A stretch of DNA of 64,000 bases from Fibrella arboris (GTDB lineage Bacteria > Bacteroidota > Bacteroidia > Cytophagales > Spirosomataceae). Within the stretch, counting starts at the first letter, position 1; each line of letters begins with the position of its first letter. The notes beneath the pieces were generated by a model, which was not told the DNA's origin, searched no databases, and worked only from the letters and a program-made list of their open reading frames with translations. Positions 25,426 to 33,102 of this stretch are shown piece by piece. The translations under genes were made by a program, and so were the position numbers. The stretch lies in assembly GCF_041321095.1 (NCBI RefSeq), contig NZ_JBGGWE010000001.1, positions 434,001-498,000 of the forward strand, read 5' to 3'.

Positions 25426-25731
25426 TCACGACACTTTGCTGGTCAAAATAAGACGCTCCAGCGCATCGAGGTGATGTCTAAACGCTGTGGTTCCGTGGGC
25501 GGTCGCCTGGTAGCGGGTATTGGGTTTGCGCCCAACAAACTGTTTTTCGACTGTCAGGTAGCCCGCTTCCTCCAGCGTTCGCAGGTGGCTCGACAGGTTA
25601 CCGTCGGTTAGTTGCAGGCTTTCTTTCAAATAACTGAAATCGACACTATCGGCCACCATCAGCACCGACATGATACCCAGCCGGGCCCGGTTCTCAAAAT
25701 CCTTGTTAATATGTTGTAAGTAGTCTTTCAC
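25426..25731 (-). CDS. Winged-helix transcriptional regulator (HTH_34 type)
   Basis: This 101-aa DNA-binding protein has a single winged helix: ENRARLGIMSVLMVADSVDFSYLKE, recognition helix region LTDGNLSSHLRTLEEAGYL, and wing VEKQFVGRKPNTRYQAT. There is no sensor domain. It is the small MarR/ArsR-like type often paired with membrane-protein genes. It lies between two membrane-protein genes on the same strand (25802-26428 upstream, DUF4153 downstream) and probably regulates this unit. Confidence 0.88.
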   Translation of the reverse strand: MKDYLQHINKDFENRARLGIMSVLMVADSVDFSYLKESLQLTDGNLSSHLRTLEEAGYLTVEKQFVGRKPNTRYQATAHGTTAFRHHLDALERLILTSKVS

Positions 25732-25801
25732 CTTGTCTATACCAAGCCACTACAAAGTTTTTTTGTTCACTTTTCGGGGCAACAAACGGGCAGTTTGCTG
25801 T

Positions 25802-26428
25802 TCACTTCCTCTCGTACTTGTAGTAGATCAACGCGCCATACAGTATATGCAGCCCCCCAAAGCCCAGCCCCCAGGCAACCAGACCGTACTCGACCTGAAA
25901 GCAGACCAGTAGCCCCAAAACCAGCTCGCCCAACCCCAGATAACGGATATCCGTAAAGGTGTACTTACTGCTGTTGATCAGCGCCAGTCCATAAAAGACA
26001 AGCATCGAAGGTGCTACCAGGTAAAGATTGTGGTGGTAGAGTAGTACCAGACAAAAAACGCCGCCTGCCGCCATCGGAATGCACAGATTATTCACCATCG
26101 CCAGCGCCTGATGGTGCCAGATCGACTGCTTGTCTTTTCTGGCCTTGAACTGGCTGAAGCCAATGGCTGCCCCCGCCGCTAGCAGCAATACCCCCACGGC
26201 GACCAGCATCAGAAAGGTGCTCATTTCCTGGCTGAACGTACCCGTATACAGATCCGTGTAGGTTAGGTGCAGACTATTCAGCTTCCAGTAAACCAGCGCT
26301 ACACCAGCCAGCGCCACCAGACCGACCGCTATACCAGATAATCCGCTCAGGGAAGTGAACCGGGCGGAACGCTCCATGAGGCTACGAATTTCCTGTAGGG
26401 CCGCCAGTTGATCTTGATCTTGTGCCAT
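25802..26428 (-). CDS. Hypothetical polytopic membrane protein
   Basis: This 208-aa protein has a short charged start (MAQDQDQLAALQEIRSLMERS) and about six membrane helices. I recall similar unnamed proteins in Cytophagales preceding a winged-helix regulator, but I recognise no named domain. The ATG at 26428 is preferred over one seven codons upstream. With the regulator and DUF4153 genes downstream, it may form one operon. Confidence 0.72.
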   Translation of the reverse strand: MAQDQDQLAALQEIRSLMERSARFTSLSGLSGIAVGLVALAGVALVYWKLNSLHLTYTDLYTGTFSQEMSTFLMLVAVGVLLLAAGAAIGFSQFKARKDKQSIWHHQALAMVNNLCIPMAAGGVFCLVLLYHHNLYLVAPSMLVFYGLALINSSKYTFTDIRYLGLGELVLGLLVCFQVEYGLVAWGLGFGGLHILYGALIYYKYERK

Positions 26429-26500
26429 GTAAAGTACTTTGTAGTGCAAAGTTAATAGCGTTTCTGATCATACAATGACCGGAAGCAAAATTTTTTTGAA

Positions 26501-28057
26501 TTAATAGGCAATGATGAGTCGGCCCAGTTTCTGCTTCTGACTCACTTTCTCGCGCTGTTGCAACACGTAATCGATCTGCCAGGCGTACACGCCCGATTGG
26601 CAGGCAACGCCATTGCGTGTGCCGTCCCACTGAAAGGGCGCTTTATCTGTCTGAAAGATCACCTCGCCCCAGCGGTTGAAAACAGACAGCGACGTCAGGG
26701 TGATATCGCCACAGGCAAACGGCTGAAATACATCGTTGAGCCCATCAGCATTGGGCGTGAACAGGTCGGGCGTGTAAATAACGCAGCCACACTCGCCGTA
26801 ATCAATATCGATGGAGTCGCGAATGGTGGCGCAGGCGTTGGTTACCGTTGCCCAATACGTACCTGACCGTTTGACGGTTCGTTCGATCTGATCGAAACCG
26901 TCCTGCCAGGCAAATTTCCCGTCGCCAAAAGAAGGCTCTATCCGGTACACATCCGCGCCGCACACCGCTTTGTTGGGCCCTAGTTCCAGTTGTGGCGGCT
27001 TAATAAACGTAACGCGGACTGAATCGGTCACGACGCACCCGGCCTGGCTGATTTGCAGGCTGTACGTGCCGTTCTGCGTAACCTGAAAATCAGCCAGGCC
27101 GGAGCCATCCTGCCACCGGTAATTAGGCGCATTGGCCGGCCCCCGGAGCGTAAGCGACTGGGCAGTACACAGGGTCGTATCGGCTCCCAGCGTGAAGTTC
27201 AGCGCATAGTCGACTACAATCGTATCGCTGAGCACCTTGCAAGGCGTGGTTACCGTTACCCAGTATTTGCCCGGTTTCGTGACCAGGTACGTTGCCGAGG
27301 TGTTGCCGTCGTTCCAGCGGTAATCGGTGGCACCGGGCGTTTTAGCAGTCAGCAGGTAGGTGCTCTGCCGACCACAAAGCGTGGTGTCTTTACCCAGTTC
27401 AAGCTCAATAGGCACCAGCGACACATCGTCGATGAAGATGTAATAAAACGCAAGCATGGCAGGCAACGTGTTGAAACTGCCGATGGTCATGAACCGTTCG
27501 CCGCCTTTAGCTTCAAACGTACCGCTGATTTTATCCCATTTGAATGAACCCGACACGGTCTTTGCCTGGGTATCCAGAATCTGGGGCTTGGCAAACAACA
27601 GGTTTTTTGCCGTTGAGGTCAGCGGTTGGTTGGAGAAGTGCGCCCCTATGGTGCCAGCAATGTACTGATTGGGATTACGGGAACTGACGTACATTTCGAA
27701 GTAATAGCACTTGGCGGCTTCGAGCGGCTTAGCCAGCGGCGTGGCGAGGTACTCGGCCCAGCCCTGATCCAGAAACAAGCGCGCCAGTCCGTTCCCCGTG
27801 CGTGGCGCTACCTCGATCTGGTTTGTCGGGAAACACTGATTATAAAAATCGGGCGTAGCTTGGTTCGGGTTATACCAGGGCACAGCCTCTTCCAGCAGGT
27901 TATCTTGCCGGGGGCAGTTGCGGTAGGTCTCAAAGCTGACATTAGGTACCAGTTCCTGCGCAAACGTCGGTCTATTGGTCACAATAAACAGGCTTACCAG
28001 CAGCCAGAAAATCCTTTCTGGCCAAACGGGACGGCGTATGTTCTGTAAACATGACAT
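26501..28057 (-). CDS. Type IX-secreted protein with gliding-motility C-terminal domain
   Basis: This 518-aa exported protein has a signal peptide ending FAQ. An N-terminal region of about 170 residues (beginning ELVPNVSFETYRNCP) resembles a jelly-roll carbohydrate- or ligand-binding domain. About three Ig-like repeats follow, each starting with an LGxDTTLC or LGPNKAVC phrase. The C-terminal domain (CGCVIYTPDLFTPNADGLND ... FNRWGEVIF ... GVYAWQIDY) is the gliding motility-associated CHU_C domain. Family knowledge: that domain directs cargo through the type IX secretion system. The protein is therefore probably surface-exposed or adhesive; its ligand is unknown. Confidence 0.92.
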   Translation of the reverse strand: MSCLQNIRRPVWPERIFWLLVSLFIVTNRPTFAQELVPNVSFETYRNCPRQDNLLEEAVPWYNPNQATPDFYNQCFPTNQIEVAPRTGNGLARLFLDQGWAEYLATPLAKPLEAAKCYYFEMYVSSRNPNQYIAGTIGAHFSNQPLTSTAKNLLFAKPQILDTQAKTVSGSFKWDKISGTFEAKGGERFMTIGSFNTLPAMLAFYYIFIDDVSLVPIELELGKDTTLCGRQSTYLLTAKTPGATDYRWNDGNTSATYLVTKPGKYWVTVTTPCKVLSDTIVVDYALNFTLGADTTLCTAQSLTLRGPANAPNYRWQDGSGLADFQVTQNGTYSLQISQAGCVVTDSVRVTFIKPPQLELGPNKAVCGADVYRIEPSFGDGKFAWQDGFDQIERTVKRSGTYWATVTNACATIRDSIDIDYGECGCVIYTPDLFTPNADGLNDVFQPFACGDITLTSLSVFNRWGEVIFQTDKAPFQWDGTRNGVACQSGVYAWQIDYVLQQREKVSQKQKLGRLIIAY

Positions 28058-28204
28058 CTCAGCAGACTACAGTAACCGCACAACTTAATTGCCTGTTTAC
28101 GAGGCAACTATAAGTAAGCAGGCGGCAGCTGTTCAGTGTATATAAAACAGAGTCGACCGCGATAACTACTTAACATGACCCTACCACCATCCGTGGATGT
28201 ATTC

Positions 28205-28948
28205 CTAAAGCGGGCGCCACTTTATATTCCGGAACCAGACGCTGCTTCCCCAGTCTTGCAGGCCGATGCGCCCACTGTATTTACCCTTGCTGATCGGGGC
28301 ATTTTTGAGGTTACTGACGGCCACCAGCTTTTTCCAACTGTCGCTGGTGAGGTCATGCTCCTGAATGCTATAGCCGTTCAGTGAGACCGTCAGGCGGTTC
28401 TTTTTCAGGATGAAATGTACCTTGTTCCAACTCCCGACGGGCTCAATTTCCCGCACACGTGCCACGGCCAGGTTGAAAAAATCGCCGGCCCGATGCCCTT
28501 GCTGTTTGTCTTCACCAACGCCAGCCAGAATGGCATCATCTTCTAGCTGAAGTTCCAGACCGGTATCGTACACGTTCTTGAACTGGGGTTGCTCCTGCAC
28601 AAAAAAGAAGATGCCGCTGTTCGTAAACTTATCGACCTTCCACTCGGCTTTACACTCAAAATCACCCGAAATTGGCTGGTCGGTCACCAGATCGCCGCCA
28701 TCGGGTGCTTTGTTACCCGCCCGGCTGGGTACGTTTAAGTGTAAAGCCCCCTGATCCGTCTGCCACGACGAGCCTACTTTGCTTCCCGGAGCCCCGTACT
28801 TATGCCAGCCTGCCGTATTTTTTCCGTTGAACAGCAGTTTCCAGCCGTCTTTCTTTTCCTGCGCCGACAAGGTATTGAGCGGTTGTGCCTGTGCCTGCAT
28901 AAAGGCAGAACCTACCAGCATTCCGAAAGCGATGATACGAATGAGCAT
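28205..28948 (-). CDS. DUF1080 (3-keto-disaccharide hydrolase-type) protein
   Basis: This 247-aa secreted protein has a signal peptide ending AQAQ and a DUF1080 domain: GWKLLFNGKNTAGWHKYG, WQTDQGALHL, GGDLVTDQPISGDFECKAEW, GIFFFVQE, and the closing GRIGLQDWGSSVWFRNIKWRPL. It is the classic form of the family. It is diverged from the other DUF1080 gene at 15057-15758. A role in breaking oxidised disaccharides is the family annotation only. It is a single gene. Confidence 0.9.
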   Translation of the reverse strand: MLIRIIAFGMLVGSAFMQAQAQPLNTLSAQEKKDGWKLLFNGKNTAGWHKYGAPGSKVGSSWQTDQGALHLNVPSRAGNKAPDGGDLVTDQPISGDFECKAEWKVDKFTNSGIFFFVQEQPQFKNVYDTGLELQLEDDAILAGVGEDKQQGHRAGDFFNLAVARVREIEPVGSWNKVHFILKKNRLTVSLNGYSIQEHDLTSDSWKKLVAVSNLKNAPISKGKYSGRIGLQDWGSSVWFRNIKWRPL

Positions 28949-29166
28949 AGTGAGTGAGGGGAATGAATGGGGTGAGTGAGGGTCAATAAGAAACGATCAG
29001 CCGATCAGAAAACAAACCAAAGCAGACCGGCTTGCTACTCAAGTCACCCGGTCATTCATCGCCTTTTGAAGAGCACGTTTGGCGCTATTTTCGTGTTTAC
29101 TCAGTAACGCCGAACCGGGCGGGCGTCCCCGCTCCAGTTCCGGTAGGTAAAACCGGTCAATCACTA

Positions 29167-29184
29167 CCGAAGCTCCAGCTTCGG
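29167..29184. repeat. Isolated copy of the CCGAAGC palindrome
   Basis: CCGAAGCTCCAGCTTCGG is a perfect 8+2+8 palindrome ending 14 bp before the start of the DUF922 gene. It is the same 18-mer seen at the end of arsN2 (3067-3122). The rest of the 28949-29198 gap shows no gene. Confidence 0.8.
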
Positions 29185-29198
29185 CCCTACTGCATTCA

Positions 29199-30299
29199 AT
29201 GAAGTTCTTTTTCTGGCGCTGGCCGCTTTTTTTCCTCACCGTACTGGGCACAGCGTGGACTCGCCCGGCCGGTCCGCCTGGCAGTGCTGTCATAACCCTT
29301 CAGCCTGAAAGCTTACCCTTCATACCCACGGAATATTACATTGAGAGCGTGCAGGACAGGCGGCCACAACGCGACGCCTTTGCCACGCTACTGCTTCGGC
29401 CCGACCAGCCCGCTACCCCCGTTGATCTGAATGGCGGCACTGGCCCGGCAATCTACACATACATAGCCCGGAGCCTGAAGCAAAACCGATCACTCCGACC
29501 CATCATCCTGCGGATCACGGTGGGCAACCTCACCGAAACGGCGGGCCCAAAAGGCACGATCAATGGCCGATTGAGCCTGTCGCTGGCGTTTGATGTAAAA
29601 CGCGAAGATGAACAACTGTCGCTGGTGACCTATCAGGGCAATGCGCGCTACCAACGCCCACCGGGACAAACCCAGGTTATTGAGAAAGTGATTCGGCAAA
29701 GTGTGAATGAAGGCCTCAAATTCCTGAATAATTTCATGAACAAGGAGTCTGACAACGTACCTGTGCTGGCCAACAAGCTCACGGTCACGTTCAATACCGT
29801 CACAACCCGCACAGCCGCCAGTAACGACACTGTTTTTTATGACCCCGACCGCCCCCTGACCTGGGACGATTTTCGGGCCACTCCGCCCACCACCAGTCGC
29901 TATGCAGCCCAGATCATGCCGGGTGTATCGTATGAAGGGCACAGCGATATTGACAAAGGCAGCATCAACGTGAAGCTCAAACTGAAGGTGTTTATGCTGA
30001 AGAGCCAGTCGTGGGTAAAAGCCATTGGCCATAACGACTACGCCCTGAACCACGAGCAGCGCCATTTCGACATTGCCCGCCTGGCCATGGAAGATTTTAA
30101 AAGGCGGGTCCGGCCCGATAGCCTCTCGCTGAACGACTACAACAGCAACATTCAGTATCAGTATATTGAGATGTACCGGGCGCTCAGTAACCGGCAGCAG
30201 CAGTACGACGACGAAACGGCCCACGGTATCAACCAGGCGGTGCAGGCCCGCTGGAATACCCGGATCGATACGGAGTTGCGTACTTTTGGCCTTAAATGA
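29199..30299 (+). CDS. DUF922-type putative secreted zinc protease
   Basis: This 366-aa exported protein has an N-terminal hydrophobic signal (MKFFFWRWPLFFLTVLGTAW). The C-terminal part carries H285-E-Q-R-H289 in ALNHEQRHFDIARLAMEDF, matching the HExxHFDI motif of the DUF922 family, which is predicted to be zinc peptidases. TWDDFRATPP at about 225 is another family phrase. Residues 30-200 are a beta-rich domain that I do not recognise. Activity and substrate are inferred. It is followed 53 bp later by the glycosyltransferase gene. Confidence 0.78.
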   Translation: MKFFFWRWPLFFLTVLGTAWTRPAGPPGSAVITLQPESLPFIPTEYYIESVQDRRPQRDAFATLLLRPDQPATPVDLNGGTGPAIYTYIARSLKQNRSLRPIILRITVGNLTETAGPKGTINGRLSLSLAFDVKREDEQLSLVTYQGNARYQRPPGQTQVIEKVIRQSVNEGLKFLNNFMNKESDNVPVLANKLTVTFNTVTTRTAASNDTVFYDPDRPLTWDDFRATPPTTSRYAAQIMPGVSYEGHSDIDKGSINVKLKLKVFMLKSQSWVKAIGHNDYALNHEQRHFDIARLAMEDFKRRVRPDSLSLNDYNSNIQYQYIEMYRALSNRQQQYDDETAHGINQAVQARWNTRIDTELRTFGLK

Positions 30300-30352
30300 T
30301 CGTGAAGCGTAATGACCACCAATGACCGGTGCGCCGGTGCAGCCGCAGCCAA

Positions 30353-31474
30353 ATGACAGGTAACGTACTGCACGTCTCCACGGCACACCGCCCCCATGAT
30401 CCGCGTATTGTTTATAAGCAATGCCCGACGCTGGCGGCCGACTACACTGTCTGGTGTGCCATTCCCGATGCCGACCCGCAGGCAACGCCCAACGTGCAGT
30501 TTATTTCGCTTCCCTATTATGAACAGGTGATCTGGCGAATCCTGATCACCTGTCCGCTGATTGTCTGGCGGTGCTGGCAGATCCGGCCTGACGTGGTCCA
30601 TTTCTACGTACCTGAGTTCATTCCATTTGCTTTTCTGTTTCGCCTTCGGGGCGCCCGCCTGATCTACGAAGTACAGGAAAACCTGTTCAAGAAAATGCAC
30701 CTGAAAGTCAGAAACCGGGGCTGGCTGCTCGAAAAAGCCTTCGCTGCGCTCGACCAGCTGGCCCGCCGGCATTGCTACTGCCTCTTTACCGAACACGGCT
30801 ACCTGACTACCTATACCAACCTGCGTAAACCGTCGGCGGTGGTGTACAATTACGCCTCGCTGCCCCTCATCGATCCGTTCCGCCGGCCGTATCTACCGTT
30901 GAAACAGCCCGCTACCTTTTTCTATATCGGCTGGCTCAGCATGGAACGCGCCGTTGATACGCTCCTGGCCGCGCTGGCTATACTCCGGGAAAAGCACATC
31001 GATTTTTTTGTCCATCTGTTTGGCCGACAAACGTATTCGCAGGCAGTATTAGCGGCCAACACGGCTTATCAGCAGGTACGTACCCAGCTCCGTTTTTATG
31101 GCTATACCGATCAGAAAATGGCCCTGCCCGTTGCGGAAGGTGCAGTGGCCGGGCTGGCGTTGCTGAAACCCATTGGCGATTACCCGGAATCGTATACCAC
31201 GAAGCTCTTTGAGTACATGGCGTTGGGGTTGCCCGTTGTCACAGCCGATTTTCCGTTGTATAAAGATGTGGTCGAACGACACCAGTGCGGCTTCTGTGTG
31301 GACCCGTACGACCCCACGGCCGTAGCCGACGCCCTAACGTACCTGATCAACAACCCCACAGAAGCCGAACAGATGGGAAAGCGCGGCCGGGAAGCGGTCA
31401 TACAGCATTACAACTGGACTACGGAGGCAGCTAAGCTGCGCGCGTTTTATAAGCAGGTGCTACAAACGCCATAA
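30353..31474 (+). CDS. GT4-type glycosyltransferase
   Basis: This 373-aa protein has the two-domain GT-B fold. The N-terminal half has VLHVSTAHRPHDPRIVYKQC and PDVVHFYVPEFIPFAF. The C-terminal half holds the nucleotide-sugar site GLALLKPIGDYPESYTTKLFEYMALGLPVV with the conserved Glu of the E-x7-E-type motif, and ends EAVIQHYNWTTEAAKLRAFY. It transfers a sugar from a nucleotide donor to an unknown acceptor, probably a surface glycan. The start at 30353 gives MTGNVLHVSTAH; a longer frame adds eight Arg/Ser-rich residues. No other glycan-assembly genes are adjacent. Confidence 0.9.
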   Translation: MTGNVLHVSTAHRPHDPRIVYKQCPTLAADYTVWCAIPDADPQATPNVQFISLPYYEQVIWRILITCPLIVWRCWQIRPDVVHFYVPEFIPFAFLFRLRGARLIYEVQENLFKKMHLKVRNRGWLLEKAFAALDQLARRHCYCLFTEHGYLTTYTNLRKPSAVVYNYASLPLIDPFRRPYLPLKQPATFFYIGWLSMERAVDTLLAALAILREKHIDFFVHLFGRQTYSQAVLAANTAYQQVRTQLRFYGYTDQKMALPVAEGAVAGLALLKPIGDYPESYTTKLFEYMALGLPVVTADFPLYKDVVERHQCGFCVDPYDPTAVADALTYLINNPTEAEQMGKRGREAVIQHYNWTTEAAKLRAFYKQVLQTP

Positions 31475-31477
31475 CCA

Positions 31478-31905
31478 GCAGACAGGCCCCGTACAGGCGA
31501 AATCGGGCGGTTGTATAGGGCACGAACGTAGCGGCCGTGGCGATAAGGCTACACCACCCGGTATGCTCCGGCCATTGCCGGGCCAACAACGGCACAGATG
31601 TATCCGTAGCCAATCTGCATAAACAGGTACGTCGTACGTTTATGAACTGGCGTTACCCGGGGAGGCGATCCGTTTGTTGTGGGTTGGCAAGAGATCGAAA
31701 TGAGTAATTTCGGTCGTATCGACCAGGAAATTGCCGGATGTGTTCCGGTTAGCGGCCATTGAAAAATAGCCCCCCGCTATGGCGCCGCCTGATGCGATCC
31801 GGTACGAAACAACCAGCAGGCCCCCGCCAGAGCAATGGCTAACAAACTGCTCGTCAGGAGGCCATTCAGTCGAATACCGTGTATTTTTCTTAGTCATTGT
31901 TGTAT
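31478..31905 (-). pseudogene. Possible decayed membrane-protein gene
   Basis: The 521-bp gap 31475-31995 has no convincing intact gene. On the minus strand, hydrophobic stretches appear in different frames: LNGLLTSSLLAIALAGACWL near 31850, IGYGYICAVVGPAMAGAYRV near 31590, and TARFRLYGACLLVMAFVAPA near 31500, broken by stops and frame changes. This looks like a small polytopic membrane protein that has lost its frame, but I cannot name the family. A second reading (MTKKNTRYSTEWPPDEQF...) is open for 85 codons yet looks unlike a real protein. Confidence 0.35.
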
Positions 31906-31995
31906 TAAATCTATTATACCTACCACGTCTTCCAGGAAGATTTTAACTTTCGGGATATTTTCAGTTGTTCTCTTCGAAGCCAAGTTAACCGGCAC

Positions 31996-32934
31996 ATGTT
32001 TATTCACGCAGTCAGTCACTATCTGCCCGAGCAAATAGTGGGCAATGACCATTTTACACAGCTCAACGGCCTATCCGACGAGTGGATCACTACCCGGACC
32101 GGAATTAGTGAACGGCGTAAGGCCAGCCCCGATGAGAATACGAACACCATGTCGATCGAAGTCGTGTCGCGCTTGCAGGCGAAGACCGATCTCTCAACCG
32201 TCGACCTGATTGTTGGCGCTACGTATACACCCCACGATACCATTGTGACGCTGGCTCACGCCATACAGCATCATCTGGGCATTGCTGACATTCCCACCGT
32301 GTCTGTTTCGTCGGCCTGTTCGTCGTTGCTCAACGCCATTGAGATTGTGGAGGGTTATTTTGCGTTGAACAAAGCCAGCCGGGCGCTGGTGGTCGTTTCG
32401 GAGCATAATACGGCCTACTATAACGAAGAAGATACCGTATCGGGTCACCTCTGGGGCGATGGTGCCGCCGCCTTGCTGATTACCAAAGAACGGCAGTCTG
32501 AGCAGGATTTCACCATCAAAGGCCTGTTGACCGGCGGCGCAGCCCATGCCGGTAAAGCCGTTGAAGCCGTGGTGTTGCAACCCCTGGTGAGAGGCGTTAT
32601 TATGCCTTATGGCCGCGACGTGTTCCAGAACGCCTGTATCTATATGCCCAAGGCCAGCCTCCAGATTCTGGAGCGCCACAGCCTGACGGCCGCCGATGTT
32701 GATTATGTGTTGCCTCACCAGGCCAATTTGCGCATTAGCCGCAACGTGATGCAAACCCTGGGGCTTCCCGAAGAAAAACTGCTGTCCAACATCCAGTACC
32801 TTGGCAACACAGGCTGCGCCGGCTGTGCCATTGCCCTCTCCGAACACTGGGATTCCTTCAAAAAAGGCGAGCGCATTGTTGTCACAGTCTTCGGTGGCGG
32901 CTACTCCTACGGAGCCATGCTGGTGGAGGTGTAG
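31996..32934 (+). CDS. Beta-ketoacyl-ACP synthase III-like enzyme
   Basis: This 312-aa thiolase-fold enzyme has the KAS III triad: nucleophile C108 in SVSSACSSLLNA, H241 in YVLPHQANLRI and N274 in YLGNTGCAG. The opening (ITTRTGISERR) and ending (VTVFGGGYSYGAMLVEV) are family standard. Family knowledge: these enzymes start fatty acid synthesis by condensing an acyl-CoA with malonyl-ACP; many Bacteroidota paralogues serve special lipids instead. A single-gene setting leaves the substrate open, so I do not assign fabH. A start codon close to 31996 gives MFIHAVSHYLPEQIVGND, the normal beginning. Confidence 0.9.
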   Translation: MFIHAVSHYLPEQIVGNDHFTQLNGLSDEWITTRTGISERRKASPDENTNTMSIEVVSRLQAKTDLSTVDLIVGATYTPHDTIVTLAHAIQHHLGIADIPTVSVSSACSSLLNAIEIVEGYFALNKASRALVVVSEHNTAYYNEEDTVSGHLWGDGAAALLITKERQSEQDFTIKGLLTGGAAHAGKAVEAVVLQPLVRGVIMPYGRDVFQNACIYMPKASLQILERHSLTAADVDYVLPHQANLRISRNVMQTLGLPEEKLLSNIQYLGNTGCAGCAIALSEHWDSFKKGERIVVTVFGGGYSYGAMLVEV

Positions 32935-33102
32935 CCTCCGGGTAATAAGTTGTTTCACCCGACGAAGCTTTACTACCTTCAGGGCAGTTCGCCGTTGCGG
33001 TTTTGGGCCTGGGGTAAAACGGGAAAATAAGCACCCTTAATTCTGCTCACGTATTTATTATAAATTATATTTAGACAATACAAGAACACGTCTTCCCCGT
33101 TC

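Noticed and set aside
28175..28384. 69-codon plus-strand frame at the end of the DUF1080 gene
   Set aside because: It is mostly antisense to the conserved C-terminus of that gene and has no support of its own.
29490..30485. 331-codon open frame antisense to the DUF922 gene
   Set aside because: It overlaps a gene with a signal peptide and an HExxH motif; the antisense product resembles no protein.
31640..31897. 85-codon minus-strand frame (MTKKNTRYSTEWPP...)
   Set aside because: Composition is unlike a real protein and the hydrophobic signal is in another frame; treated as part of a decayed gene.
32194..32958. 254-codon open frame antisense to the KAS III gene
   Set aside because: The KAS III triad is intact on the plus strand; the antisense frame is a by-product of codon bias.
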